A stretch of 64,000 nt of DNA from Mactra quadrangularis (GCA_025267735.1 CM046297.1:28980011-29044010); one strand, 5' to 3'; numbered from the stretch's first letter, positions 34,732 through 47,455 are shown. Notes: a model not told the origin generated them from the letters alone. Numbers and translations are program-made.

Positions 34732-35832
34732 ATGGCTACAAGTAAACCTGACAAATCAGAAACTAATGCTGATGTATCACTGGACCAATCAAACATAGTA
34801 ACATCCAAATTTACTGCTGCTGACAGGAAACAAGCTGAACCAAGTTCTACATTATCAGTTTACAATAGTTCTGCCGAGACTTCAGTCCGCCTTTCAGACC
34901 GTACTTCCTCTGAACAACATACACCGCTAGATCCATCTACAATACCACCAACAACTAGTTTAGCTTCATTAAATATACACCATGGTTCTGTTTCTGACGA
35001 TAGTCCATTCCAAGATGAATTTCGTTTCCAAAAGGACATTAATGTAAAGTATAGACCTGATGGCAAAGATTGTTTTATAGGAGCAATGTCTTTACTATCC
35101 GAAAATGAACTTGTCCTATGTGATGATTACAACAAATCAGTAAAGGTGTTAAATATTGATAATGATGTTATATGTAGTAATATCACATTTGGTACTCCAC
35201 CATCAGACATAACATCATTGCCGGGTGAAAAATTGGCTGTCATTTTTTATGATGAACAGGCTATGAGAATTATATCAAAGTGTGATGGTTCGTTGAAAGA
35301 AGTCAAATTGATAAGATTGGTTGGTAAACCTTTATCTGTAGAATGCTTAATGGATGAAATATTTGTTTCATTCATAAATCCCTTGAAGTTTATCATTTTT
35401 AGTTTGTCAGGTGGTATAAGAAGAACTATAATTCCAGATTCTAAATGTTTAGAATATATACAGCTCCCGAGATATATTGCTGTCCATTTCACAGACACTA
35501 CAAGTATTATCTATATATCTGATTATAGAAGTAACACAATTGTATCTATAGATCTAAATGGTACAATGTTAGCAATGTATGAAGATGAAGGTCTGGTTAA
35601 ACCACGCGATATTACTATTACACCATTTGGTTCTATATATGTGTGTAACAGTAATAAACATATCATATATAAAATGTCTGAAGATCTTACTGAAGGTGAA
35701 GTAATACTTGATGAACGAGATGGGTTAATCTTACCATGTGCAATGTGTTTCTGTCCTAGTAGAAAGTCTCTTTATATCAGTAGTAGAGAAAGATCAAATT
35801 CGGACTACATAAAACAATATAAGTACAACTAA
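34732..35832 (+). CDS. TRIM/NHL-like beta-propeller protein, copy 2 (366 aa)
   Basis: Intact frame with the same layout as copy 1: a Ser/Thr-rich N-terminus to about residue 110, then a propeller-like half. The middle (LVGKPLSVECLMDEIFVSFI) is identical to copies 1 and 4. The splice acceptor AG is at 34716-34717, 14 bases before the ATG. Its C-terminus (SSRERSNSDYIKQYKYN) differs from the SRLNFIKQYKYN-type end of the others. The more typical end is present as an extra fragment right after the stop. Function unknown; no RING or B-box. Confidence 0.85.
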   Translation: MATSKPDKSETNADVSLDQSNIVTSKFTAADRKQAEPSSTLSVYNSSAETSVRLSDRTSSEQHTPLDPSTIPPTTSLASLNIHHGSVSDDSPFQDEFRFQKDINVKYRPDGKDCFIGAMSLLSENELVLCDDYNKSVKVLNIDNDVICSNITFGTPPSDITSLPGEKLAVIFYDEQAMRIISKCDGSLKEVKLIRLVGKPLSVECLMDEIFVSFINPLKFIIFSLSGGIRRTIIPDSKCLEYIQLPRYIAVHFTDTTSIIYISDYRSNTIVSIDLNGTMLAMYEDEGLVKPRDITITPFGSIYVCNSNKHIIYKMSEDLTEGEVILDERDGLILPCAMCFCPSRKSLYISSRERSNSDYIKQYKYN

Positions 35833-35833
35833 C

Positions 35834-35898
35834 TCTCTCTATATTAGTAGTAGAGAAACCTCTCGTTTAAACTTCATAAAACAATTTAAGTACAAATA
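35834..35898 (+). pseudogene. Duplicated C-terminal fragment after copy 2 stop
   Basis: Encodes LYISSRETSRLNFIKQFKYK and a stop, that is, the family C-terminus repeated immediately after the copy 2 stop codon. It is a ~65-bp local duplication or the scar of an unequal exchange. Confidence 0.8.
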
Positions 35899-35899
35899 A

Positions 35900-37430
35900 C
35901 GACACAAAGCATACTCCCAACCAGGTGTGCATATGGTAAACACACCTTATAAATCATTATTGTATATAGAACATTTAATTTAATATTCAAAATAGCATAC
36001 TTATGTTTATTTGAATCTTAATTGTTTAATTAAGACTATGTTGATCCCCAGGAAATAATATCGACTCTCTTGGTTAAAAGTGCATCGTTTTGAACATCTT
36101 TCCTTCAAAAATTAATCAATTTTCTTTAACGGCAATACATTGCATAAACTTATTTATAATATCATAGTCGGTGAACGATAAGAACTGAAAAAATAACTAA
36201 GTAATTGAATATATTAAAATTAAATGATAACAATATGTTTACAAAAAGGACATATTGGCTTATGGCCTCAACATTTATCAACCCTACTCAATATTTGAAC
36301 AAAACAATCATTTGAGGTATTATCCTTTTTAACCAAATATAAACTCTTTTAAAACTAAAATAGTCATGAGACAGGCAGGTCTTGTGTTAACCACGTAGTT
36401 AGTAATTTAAAAAAACTTAATTGTTATCTTATTTCAAATTTTAAAAAGTTTATGTTTTTGTTCAAAATAAAATATTGTAAATGAAGAATACTGATTTTTG
36501 ACACTTTTTGTACAAAAGGGGTGACTGTTAAATTTTCTTTTACCACCTGGCAATACTATGAATTATTTTTATACCGTTTTAAACTTTATATTTCTTTATT
36601 TCATATTGTTGAATGTCATTCAACTGTCAGTTTGCGAATATATTAAACTTACTGATTTGAGTACATGTATTCCCTATACCTTTTCTGTACTCATGATTGA
36701 TGAAATCATACTGCAATTAATGTATGCGCCACTGCAACTGAATGAAATGGCTTGTGTTGAAACTTTTAACATTTAATATGCTTTGTTTTCAAGATAAAGT
36801 TGGATTCATAAGTTTTTATCTTGGTTTATCCCAGTCAATGTAATCAATGTTTTATGGCCCACCTGACTCGTATGAAGGACTTATATCTTGTTTGTACACT
36901 AGTTATCTCCACTTTAAAAAGACTATTACCTTTTAGATTTTAGATTTAAGGGTAGATTTTGAATATCTACCCAGTATTGTCAGACAATACAGTTATAATT
37001 GTTAGGGCTACTATATGGATCTTCTCTTTTACTGACCGATCGATAGACGTATGTTTTGATAGCATTTGGTGCTGCTAGCCTGGAAATACATTCTAACTTT
37101 GTAATATCTTAACTTATACTAACTAGTATGTTAGATAACATAGCTTATAAATAGTTGTAATAATTCAAGTATTTTACGTTAAAACATTTTGCACGGAATC
37201 TTCAGACATAATACACTTATTTTACTTCGTTTTATGAGCAGGTTTGTTGAGTATTAGTTTTATATTTTAATGTGACTTATTGTATTGAGTTAGTATTGTA
37301 TTAATTGATGGCAGAATAATTATATGTAAGTTATATTTTAGCTGTCTGGTGAATAAAACTAATAATTTAATGGATTTTACTTCGTTTTTATTCATAGTAC
37401 TTATATTTGCTTGTTCTATTATAAAAAGCC
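35900..37430. other. 3' flank of gene copy 2
   Basis: Homologous to 2640-4250, without the 362-bp MITE. No gene. The empty MITE site is near 36612-36630. Confidence 0.6.
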
Positions 37431-40150
37431 AAGTGTTGCACAGCATCTATACATTGTGGCTAGCTTAATTAAAAATACTTACTTGGGTCATCGTGTCGAA
37501 CACGAAACCAATATAACAGGTATAAAGTCCGAATTTAAAATCAAATCTCTAAAGAATATGTTGGGTCAGACCAGATGAAAAGAGTTTGGTCAGGAATCTA
37601 ATCACGATATGGTTTACCTCTACAGAGAGACATCATACATTGTGAGAAGCTTAACAAAAAATACTCGCTAAGGTCATCGTGTCGAAGACTTTGTTCTTTC
37701 TTTGTGGCAGGGAAGGCAATTTATGCAAGTACTACTCAAGAATTATGATTCCATCAGAGTTAAGACCCCAGTAATGACTGGACCTTATCTTGCATTATAA
37801 GGAAGGCCATTTTATAAATATCACATACTACAGAGGATGATAGAACAGAATGTTCACCGGTGCTTTAGCCGAGGTCGGCCTTTTGTCAATCCGTTCTATT
37901 ACTCACTGTAGGATATGATATTAATATTATTCTATTATACCAAACAACACAAACTTGAAATCGTTGATAATTTAGTAAACAAAAACCGTTTAGCTATGAC
38001 TTTTGTTTTTGCCCCTGAATTTGAAGACATTTTTACACCATTAAATTTGTTGTTTCGTAAAAAGAAAGCGTCTGCTCAAGGGAGGTAACTCAATTTGAAT
38101 GGCTAAAATCTCGGGTGCCGGTATTAGCAAACTACAACGTAGTAGACTCCCATCACTATAAGCGGGTTTATAGATAATGTACAGAGGGTAACATTACGGA
38201 TTGTCATCCGGTGACGTAATTTTAGGCTATATAGTAAACAAATCATCTTATATTATTTAATGTGTCCTTGCTGGACTCAATTTAGATCGTAGATTATACT
38301 CACTTCAACAATTTTAGTGCTGAGTTAACTCTTTAGCGACGCAGTTTAAAATCTAGCCTACCACCTAGAAGAACCGGGTAAGATTCCTAGTAAGGGTTTG
38401 TAATTACTATCTTTCGAATTTATCACTGATTTAGATAGTTGAACCATTTAAAGAGCATAACGTATTACAATTACACATTAAAAATGTTCTGAACATAAGA
38501 ATTTAATACATTTATATCAAAGCAGAATGATCTTTAAAGAAAATCATAACAAAATACTAATACTATATTGAATCAGATAAGTAATATTCTTTGTTTAAAT
38601 ATAATTATTATGTATGCAAGTAAAACTGGGTATTACATAAAATATACCGTAAAAGTCTCCGGATGCAACAATGAGTACGTGGCAAAAAAATAAATGATAG
38701 TGACTTAACATTGAGCTATTTTTTTATTTGACTAAATTTCAAATGAGTTTCGCCCGTGTCTACGATATACTGTTATGAGAAAATGGCCTGACCATAACTC
38801 TCGTATGGCCCACAATATTAGCAGTCGATTAATCTACCTTTTGGGTGCTACAAGAGTTACGTTTTAATACAACAAAACTATGACACCACGAATGCTACGG
38901 CTTTAAGAAGAAATATTAAAATTCGGCATTAACCTAGAGTTGTTTTTTTAAAAAAACTGTAAGTATTTTTCATGCTTTTCAGATTTACACGATACCTACT
39001 CCAGGCTAAGCCGAGTATACTAAATATTGCGCGATACCTCTCTAATGCCAGTTTTATAATATATAAAACACCCTGAAAACCTTCAAACGATTTTCTTATT
39101 CAAAAAAGACAACGACTTGTCACTGTAGGACGATGGAAAGTAATAGTTTGCCTGCTGTTTTTGTACATACTTTGAAGTTCCGCAATAAGAGCTATCAAAA
39201 TACACGGTCTTAATATAGGAACCCTTTCTCTTCCTGTATTAAAGATTTTGGACTTAAAACTATTTAAAAAAAACGCGCGACTTTGCATTAGGCAAGGTAG
39301 TCTCTATATAATCAGGTTCACGGCGTAGAACAGTCCCCGTTAAAATTATTGCACATGTGGTCTCTGCAAACATATACTTGACGAAACATTTAAGTGACCT
39401 GATTTCCATTCTGTAGATTGTTTTTAACATAAAACTGTACTTGCATAAAGCTTTTTTTAAAGTTAATGTTATTTTATATTCATTGTAATTCCGACATTTT
39501 GTAATAATTATAAATATTTATACATATATAATATATATAATTCCCAATGCTCTATGTGGCCGATGGTCTATTATCTTAAACTAATAATACATACTTGTGT
39601 ATAAAATGTTGAATTAACAAACTCTTCACTGCGGTTACGTCACGCATTGCTATTTGGATTTCTTATTAATTTAAGAGTTTCAAGTGAAGTAACCGTTGCA
39701 GAATGTTTGCTGTATTAGTCACCAAAAGTTAATTCCCCTGCATCATGGCTGAGGACATACATTGCTCAGTCAAAATGTCGTCTGTTACAACAAGAGTATA
39801 TATCATCTATGTTTTTAAACGCGAGAATATTCTATATATTGCTATGGTGTAATTATCACTTTATGAATATTTTTTATTCCGTCGTTCTTACATGTATAAA
39901 TATTGTACACTTAATAACTTTTCTATGTATACATATTTCCCCTGCAGATAATTTCATCAGTTGTTAAAATATTTGGGCAAAATTGTGGGAGTCAATTATG
40001 GAATACTATAACTTTTATATGACACTAAAAACGTCAATATTTACCGTCTAGTAACCGACTTCCAAGATGCACGTGCATTTCGTGCTTTTAACTAATATGT
40101 GCCAAACGGTTTACATTTTCACGTTTTTTTTTGTACGTGTCTATATCTCT
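37430..40150. repeat. Segmental duplication block C (partner about 45020-47340)
   Basis: Landmarks in order in both blocks: CATTGTGGCTAGCTT, AACACGAAACCAATAT, GTTTCGCCCGT..TACG, CACCCTGAAAACCT.CAAACG, TTAATTCCCCTGCA. Divergence is higher than between blocks A and B, with many indels. No coding sequence is recognised. Confidence 0.75.
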
Positions 40151-40218
40151 AGCAATTTACACATAAAAAAAACACCTAAACTTTCTCAAGTCGTAAGTAT
40201 GAAACGGATCAGCTTGAA

Positions 40219-40560
40219 ATGAAGAGGCCTGGCTATCGAAATGATACATGCTGGCTCATCAGTACGAAAGGTAAATTGGAATGAATAGCTATCTCATGTC
40301 TTTCTCGCATCATATTCATCACTAAGACATTCTGAGCATAGCTCCAATGCAGAAACATTCAACAATCGTGACAAAGTGAACCCCCTTTTCAGCTTGCCCA
40401 TACTTTCAAGCGTAACCCGTTGACTGTGATGAAACTTTAAAGACAGTTTGAACAAACCGGAAGTGTTACAGACCTGTCAAGCCAGAGAAAACGACGTATG
40501 ACGACAAGACGGCAAGAATGGGCTAAAATACACCGGTATATCATTCAGAACTACATAATC
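40219..40560 (+). pseudogene. Tc1/mariner-like transposase N-terminal remnant
   Basis: Fragments in two frames read RGLAIEMIHAGSSVRKV (about 40224-40274), then FEQTGSVTDLSSQRKRRMTT and RRQEWAKIHRYII (about 40449-40548). These correspond in order to the two helix-turn-helix parts of Tc1-like transposases (ERG.AI.M..AG.S.R.V ... TG...D.... R.R.TT.RQ). Stops and frame changes are present and no DDE domain follows. Confidence 0.68.
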
Positions 40561-40925
40561 TCATGAAGTATCTTGGAGTTATACGAGCTGAAGGTAGCCA
40601 TACTCGTCATTGATGTGAATTTGTACTTTGTTGGTGCTAATATTTGTACTGCTTATAAGGAGTCAGTTATTTTTCAATTTATTCGTCGTTTCGCTAATAA
40701 ATGACACAATATTTGATGAATATTTTCCACAAATTTTATATCAATAGCATTAGTATAAACCCAGTTATGACCAAACATGTAGGTGTATACTTAGGAAAGT
40801 TGTTAAGTGTATTTAATTTCAATACCACAAGTTTTAAATAAAACATATTGCAATACATTACTGAACATTGCTATGAACTGTATTTCCGCTCAGCTACATG
40901 TATGAGCCAACTTTTGTTTCGTTAG

Positions 40926-41220
40926 TTTTGTTGGGTTTAGCGCCGTAGCAACACAATGTATAGGTTATATATAACGGCGACTAGTCAACCTGCTAACTCC
41001 TCCTGGAATACTTAATATCTGGTTTTAGCTGTTAACCAACTACTAAGCGCATACTTTTGTCAGTGACTGACAACGCCCTGTATAATTAAAATTTATTGGA
41101 AGAAGGAAGAATGGCCATAGAAATAATTTCAGGACCAAGCTCTACGAAAGTTTGCCCCGCCCGGGAATCGAACCCCTCGATTAGTATACTTGCGTGCTAC
41201 CAACTGAGCTAGTTAGGCGT
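40926..41220 (-). mobile_element. tRNA-derived SINE, family B
   Basis: Minus-strand element. The tRNA-like head ends near 41220 (ACCAACTGAGCTAG seen on the plus strand) with B-box complement GGGAATCGAACCCC. The 3' end with TTTAGCGCCGTAGCAACACA is near 40935. Confidence 0.82.
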
Positions 41221-41910
41221 TTACAAATTTTTGACTTATATTGTTAACAGATTAACCGTTTTCTTTGCCATACCTGCATATCCAATGAAACTCTCTTCCA
41301 GTTCAGAGACAGTGATAAAACCTATGGTACTATTGGTTATTTGTGATAAACAGATGCGTAACACGGGCAGTATAGTTCAACAACGAGCATTGATGCTCGT
41401 CTGCGCCTTTAGATTTGGTATGATACATTTAGAGAGGATATTTATTGTTACTCTGAATTATTCTGCTATAGCTATATACATCGAGGATTGCCCGCCAGAC
41501 TGTAATAAGTGAATTGCGTTAAAGACAAATTTACTAACGTATTGCGGACAACCCTGGACATGAAATGTTGATTATGATACCATAATATTTTCTTTTTTAT
41601 TATTTGTTGATAAAACCATACAGATCTGACACAAGATAGTATTTATAGTAACTATAAAAATCCCCTTTAAATATATCATACCAACTTTAAAAGAACTGAC
41701 ACGCGTAAATACTCTTCGTCAAACTATACTCCAACATCCAGGAGGATATTAGAGGGTTAGATGTACATTATTTGATATACGATTCAGGTTTAAATTTACA
41801 TGTATATACCATATTCGTATAAACAATTTTTCTTACTGAATAAGATTTCAAAAGCACTATTATAAAATGAAATGTCTTTTTATCTAAATATTTTACATAA
41901 CTTCCGTGTA
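41221..41910. other. Spacer upstream of copy 3 promoter
   Basis: Homologous in part to 48025-48800 (for example GATTTGGTATGATACATTTA and CATCGAGGATTGCCCGC). The frame at 41231-41512 is not preserved in the homologous stretch and is not considered a gene. Confidence 0.5.
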
Positions 41911-41914
41911 TTTT

Positions 41915-42028
41915 GTTTCGGTCATGTGATCGTTCATGCATGTTGGGTGAATATTAACTTTCTACTGCGCAGTATTGAAAAGTACACGAACTGAAGGAGG
42001 CTTATTTTCTTTTGCTAACTACCGAAAG
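41915..42028 (+). promoter_or_regulatory. Conserved promoter/leader exon of gene copy 3
   Basis: TTTCGGTCATGTGATCG, then TATTGAAAAGTACACGAACT, then ACCGAAAG followed by the donor GTATGTG at 42029. Copy 3 coding begins 924 bases downstream, after the acceptor at 42936-42937. Confidence 0.65.
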
Positions 42029-42317
42029 GTATGTGTCTTTTTCTCATTTCTATATTCAGTTATGATGCTCATATTTTATGTACTAATTTTATGTAAACAA
42101 TGTGTCAACTTAATCATATAATCACCATTTTTGTAAGATGGTAGCACTCTTTGATCAGCCATTCTCCAGAAATTCTTACCATTTTGAAGGAAATGTGTTC
42201 TAGATTTTATACCACTATATACACAATGTAAAACTAAACTTTTTGGTATACTTACTTGGAAATGTTTATTAAGATTTGTGTTGGTAAATTGGTAACGACT
42301 ATAGATATCATTCAAAC

Positions 42318-42702
42318 AAATCGGCAATAATGTCGAGTTTTCTTAATACATGTACATACACACGTGCATATATAGAAGCTATAGGACTCATGTGAATTGG
42401 TAGATACTGGTAACGACAAAAGACCAGGAAAACTGAAAGATGGGTCGATCACCTTAATTATCCTTTAAAACTGGTTATTATGAAGTACAGCTTAAACTGT
42501 AATTTAAAGTAGAACATCCACAATACACATAACAAGGAATAAGCTTTTTGTATCTACTCACGATAAAATTTTAACAAATCGGCAATAGCGTCGAGTTTTC
42601 TTAATAAACGACCAACTACCAGGAAAACTGAAAAATGGGTCGATCACCTTAATTATCCTTAAAAGTTGTTATAATGAAGTAGAGCATAAACTGTAATTTT
42701 AA
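42318..42702 (+). repeat. Local direct duplication in the copy 3 intron
   Basis: CAAATCGGCAATAATGTCGA at about 42318 recurs as CAAATCGGCAATAGCGTCGA near 42575. Both are followed by CCAGGAAAACTGAAA and GGGTCGATCACCTTAATTAT. The second copy is shortened. Confidence 0.8.
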
Positions 42703-42951
42703 TGGATAATGTAAAAGTAAAAGTACAAACTAACGATTTTATGTCATTTTTTGTCAAGCAGTTTTATACAATACCTTTATTAGATTTATATATACAAAAT
42801 CTTAATATCAATAATTTTTATTTCAAACAATTTTGACTCAATAAAATAAAGTTTGTTTCAAGATTCGATGCAATAAAATCATTTTAAAAACTGCGATAAT
42901 ATTTCAGAGTCAGCTCATCCTTTAATTTATATTATAGACATAATCTCCAGA

Positions 42952-44058
42952 ATGGCTACAAGTAAACCTGACAAATCAGAAACTAATGCTGATGCATCAC
43001 CACACCAATCAAATATAGTAATATCCAAATTTACTACTGCTGACAGGAAACAAGCTGAACCAAGTTCTACATTATCAATTTACAATAGTTCTGCCGAGGC
43101 TTCAGTCCGTCTATCAGACAGTACTACCTCTGAACAACATACATTGCTAGATCCATCTACAACACCACCACCAACTAGTTTAGCTACATTAAATATACAC
43201 CATGGTTCTGATTCTGATTATACTCCATTCCAAGATGAATTTAGTTTCCAAAAAGAAATAAATGTAAAGTATACAGCTGATGGCAAAGATTGTTTTATAG
43301 TAGCAATGACTTTACTATCTGAAAATGAACTTGCTCTATGTGATTATGACAACAACTCAGTAAAGATTTTAAATATTGATAATGATGTTATATGTAGTAA
43401 TATCACATTTGGTACTTTACCAACAGATATAACATCATTGCCGGGAGAAAAAGTGGCTGTCGTTTTTTATAATGAACAGTCTATGAGAATTCTATCGAAG
43501 TGTGATGGTTTGTTGAAATGTGTCAAATTGATCAAACTGATTGGTGAACCTGTATCTGTTGAATGCTTAAAGGATGAAATATTTGTTTCGTTCGTAAAGC
43601 CCTTGACATTTATCATTTTCAGTTTGTCAGGTGGTATAAAAAGAACTATTACTCTAGATTATAAATGTTTAAAATGCATAAAAGATCCTAGATATACTCG
43701 TATTGCTGTCAATATTACAGAAACTACAAGTATTATCTATATATCTGATTTGTCAAGTAGCACCGTCGTATCTATTGATCTAAATGGTACAATGTTAGCA
43801 ATGTATAAAGATCAAAGTCTAGTTAAACCACAAGATATAACTATTACACCATTTGGTTCTATATATGTATGTAACAGTGATAAACATTCCATATATAAAA
43901 TGTCTGAAGATCTTACTGAAGGTGAAGTAATACTTGATAAACGAGATGGGTTAATGTATCCTTGTGCAATGTGTTTCTGTCCTAGTAGAAAGTCTCTCTA
44001 TATCAGTAGTAGACACATATCTCGTTTAAACTTCATAAAACAATATAAGTACAACTAA
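42952..44058 (+). CDS. TRIM/NHL-like beta-propeller protein, copy 3 (368 aa)
   Basis: Intact frame, the most divergent of the five in its middle. Where the others have FINPLKF..SGGIRRT and LPRYIAVHFTD, it has FVKPLTFIIFSLSGGIKRTI and a two-residue insertion in DPRYTRIAVNITE. The N-terminal segment (about residues 55-115, including LLDPSTTPPPTSLATLNIHH) is almost identical to that of copy 4. No RING, B-box or coiled coil. Its 3' flank has lost about 1.1 kb relative to the other copies. Same predicted role as the paralogues, function unknown. Confidence 0.85.
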   Translation: MATSKPDKSETNADASPHQSNIVISKFTTADRKQAEPSSTLSIYNSSAEASVRLSDSTTSEQHTLLDPSTTPPPTSLATLNIHHGSDSDYTPFQDEFSFQKEINVKYTADGKDCFIVAMTLLSENELALCDYDNNSVKILNIDNDVICSNITFGTLPTDITSLPGEKVAVVFYNEQSMRILSKCDGLLKCVKLIKLIGEPVSVECLKDEIFVSFVKPLTFIIFSLSGGIKRTITLDYKCLKCIKDPRYTRIAVNITETTSIIYISDLSSSTVVSIDLNGTMLAMYKDQSLVKPQDITITPFGSIYVCNSDKHSIYKMSEDLTEGEVILDKRDGLMYPCAMCFCPSRKSLYISSRHISRLNFIKQYKYN

Positions 44059-45019
44059 CTACACAAAGCATAATTCATGAACGATAAATTTATACTGAAA
44101 TCAATGTATGCGCCACTGCAATTGAATGAAATGGCTTGTGTTAAAACATTTATTATATAATATGCTTTGTTTGCTAATTATGTATTTATAACTTGTTATC
44201 TTGATTAATCCATGTCAATTTATTCAATGTTTTATTACGCACTAGAGTATTATGCAGGGCTTGTATCTTGCATGAATACTAATTGTCTCATTTGAAAAAA
44301 AAAGTAATTTACCTTTAGATAATGCAGTTGTCTTAAAGAATATAACTTGTAAATTACCCTTGTATTGTCAGACTATGTAGTTATTATTATTACGGCTACT
44401 ACAGTTTGCCAACTGCACTTTTTCGGTTCAGGTATCATGGGTTTGTGAGGATCTAGATTCACCAGAATTGATTTCCGATATAGAACCCAAATTCTCGATA
44501 TTTCCTCTTTATACATGTTTCTCTAAACGATTATCAGCTAGGTTAGTGAAAGAACAACATTTTATCAAAATATTCAAGCCCCCATTAAATGCTAAATAAT
44601 TCAATATTACCTTCCCCTTAAAACTCTCCAATTGAAGTCTAAAAAACTCATAATAAAACGTCGCAATCATGACAACGTCAACGTCACGTCATTATATTAT
44701 ACACACTGAAGAGCCATAACGGCGAAACTAGTCTGTGATATAACTTTATATTTAATTTCAAATTCAAATTCAAATCCACTATAAGATGAAGAAAAGAAAA
44801 AAAGAGAAAATGTATTAGTTCTTAGAAATATTGATGTTTGATACTATGAATATGTAATATTACTAACGCTTTATATTTGAATGTCGGTTTCTATTTTTCA
44901 TCTATTATTTTATTAGAGAGTACACAATTATGTAAGAAATCATGTTTGTGTTTAGCCACACAAATAAATACAATTATTAAAGATTTTAAACGTTTTCCTT
45001 AGTTGTTATTCATGTAACT
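44059..45019. other. 3' flank of gene copy 3
   Basis: After ACACAAAGCATA the sequence jumps directly to TTCATGAACGATAAATT..., which in copy 1 lies about 1.15 kb further on. No gene. Confidence 0.6.
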
Positions 45020-45377
45020 AATATTTGCTTGCCTTGTTTTATAAAGCCGAGTATGCACAGCTGTTACTCATTGTGGCTAGCTTGTTGAAATTACTAGTAA
45101 GGGTCATCTTTTCGAACACAAAACCAATATGACTGGTACCAAATCTGAACTTCAAAGAATATGTTATATCAGACAAGTTAAAAAAGAGTTTTGCCTGGAA
45201 TCGAATCACGATATATTTAAATGGTTTCCCCTTTAGAGTAGACTTTGTTCTCACTTTGTGACAAGGCCAGCAATTTATGCAACAACACGATTAATGATTC
45301 CATCAGGATACGAATCCCTGTAATGACTGGACCCACATGTAATATTGCATTAATAGAAAGGTCATTAGACCTGTTTT

Positions 45378-45640
45378 GTTTGTTTGTTGGGTTTAACGCC
45401 GTGGCAACACATTGTATAGGTCATTAAACGGCGGTCAGTCAACCTACTCACTCCTTCTGGAAAGGCTAAATCTCTGGATTTAGCTGATAACCAACTATAC
45501 TTTCGTCAGTGCCTGACAACTGCTATACATATTAAAAAGCAATGGTAGGAGGAAGAATTGCAGTAGAAATTATTTCATGACAAAGCTCAACGAAAGTATG
45601 ACCCGCCCGGGAATCGAACCCACGACTCCTCGATCATAAG
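45378..45640 (-). mobile_element. tRNA-derived SINE, family B
   Basis: Plus-strand reading shows GGGTTTAACGCCGTGGCAAC at the left, the body with GGTAGGAGGAAGAATTG, and CCGCCCGGGAATCGAACCCA (B-box complement) at the right. The outermost head part (A box) is missing, so it is truncated at its 5' end. Confidence 0.8.
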
Positions 45641-45804
45641 ACCTTATATTACTTAATGAGTCCTTGTTTGAATTAATATAGAACGTAAATAATATTCAAT
45701 TCCAACATTTTTACTGCTGAGATAACTCTTTAGCGACGCAGTTGAGAGTCTCGCCTACCACCTAGGAGAACCGGTTTAGATTCTTAGCAAGGGTTTATAA
45801 TTTC

Positions 45805-45990
45805 TATTTACTACTAAACGCATACTGACGACTGTCCTACATAATTAAGAATCATTGGTAGGAGGAAAAAAATGGCCATAGAAATAATTTTATGACCAAG
45901 CTCCACGAAAGTATGCCCCATCCGTGAATCGAACCCACGACCTCTCGATCAGTAGATATGCGTGCTACCAACTAAGCAAGCCGGGTGGCT
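45805..45990 (-). mobile_element. tRNA-derived SINE, family B, partial
   Basis: Retains the head (GTGCTACCAACTAAGCAAGC at the right, GTGAATCGAACCCACGACC) and half the body (CATTGGTAGGAGG), but lacks the GGCGTT-type 3' end. Confidence 0.78.
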
Positions 45991-47455
45991 TACGCAGTTA
46001 TTATAAAAGAAGATCATTACAAGTTACTCAAAGAAGAACATTACAAATTACTTATACTACATTGAAATAGATTGATACGTATGTTTTTTACATATAATTA
46101 TCATGTGTGTAAGTAAAAATGAGTATACATGAAATATACCGAAAAATCCCAGAAAATAAAATGTCCAGAAATAAATACATGGTTATGACCAAAAAAATAA
46201 GTGAAAATGACTTAACACGAAGCTGTTTTTTTACTTGACTAATTACAAACAAGTTTCGCCCGTACGGCCGTATCTACGGTATACTGTAATGAGAAATGGG
46301 TCACGAACCATAACTCTCGTATGTCAACCTACAATACTAACAGTCGTGTTACCTCCCTTTTTTGGTGCTACAAAAGTCACGTTTTAATACAACGTAACTA
46401 TGACAACACGAATGCTTTTATGCTTTTCAGATTTACACGATACCTACTCGAGGCAAAGCCGACAAGAGTATACATGTACTATATGTTGCACGGTACTTCT
46501 CCAACGCCAGTTTATAAAATTTTGTAAACACCCTGAAAACCTACAAACGATTTTCTTATTAAGAAAAGAACAACGACTTGTCACTTAGCACGATGAAATG
46601 GAATAGTTTGCCAGCTGTTTTTCTGTACATACTGTGAAGTTCCGCAGAAGGAGCCATCAAGATAACGGTCTTAATATAGGAACCTTTCTCTTCTTGTATC
46701 AAAGAATTGGGAGTTAAAGTCTTAAAAAAAACCCGCACGATTTTGCATTAGGCAAGGTTGTCTTTGTATGGGAACTTTAAAAGTATTGCACATGCAGTCT
46801 CCGTAAACATCTACTATACGAAACTTGTAAGTAACCCGATTTCCATTTTGTACATTTTTTTTTATTTTTCAACCCACAACTGTATTTGCATAAAGTTTTT
46901 TCTTAATAAATGTTATTTAATATTCATTGTAATACGGCATTTTGTAATGATTATATAAATATTTATACTTAAATAATACATATATATTCCCATGTTCTAT
47001 GGGGCCGATGGTCTATTATCTTATAATAATAAATACTTGTGCATAAAATGTTTAATTAACAAACTCCTCATAGCGGTTACGTCACGCATTGCTATTATGA
47101 TTTCTTATTAATTCAACAGTTTCAAGGGAAGTAACCGTTTCAGGATGTTTGCTGTAATATCAGTCACCAAATGTTAATTCCCCTGCACCATGCCTGGGAA
47201 CATAGATTGCTCAGTCGAAATGTCGTCTGTAAATCATCTTTGTTTTTAAACGTGTGAATATTCTTTATATTGTTATGGTGTAGTTTGAGTTTGTGAATAT
47301 ATATTTATTATATGTCGTGCTTACATGTATAAATATTGTATTTATTTTTTGATACTGACAAGTTTTAAATAAAACATATTACAATACATTACTGTACATT
47401 GCTATGAACTGTATTTCGGCGCGGCTACATGCATGAGCAAACTTTTGTTTTGTTA

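Larger units (their letters stand above)
45020..47340. repeat. Segmental duplication block D (partner 37430-40150)
   Basis: Collinear with block C but interrupted by SINE sequences (45378-45640 and 45805-45990). No gene is recognised; short frames such as 46321-46527 are not conserved in block C. Confidence 0.73.

Noticed and set aside
41160..41220. tRNA gene on the minus strand (also 47945-48014 and 45905-45985)
   Set aside because: Clear A- and B-box-like sequences, but each is joined to the same ~230-bp body and tail, so these are SINE heads rather than tRNA genes.
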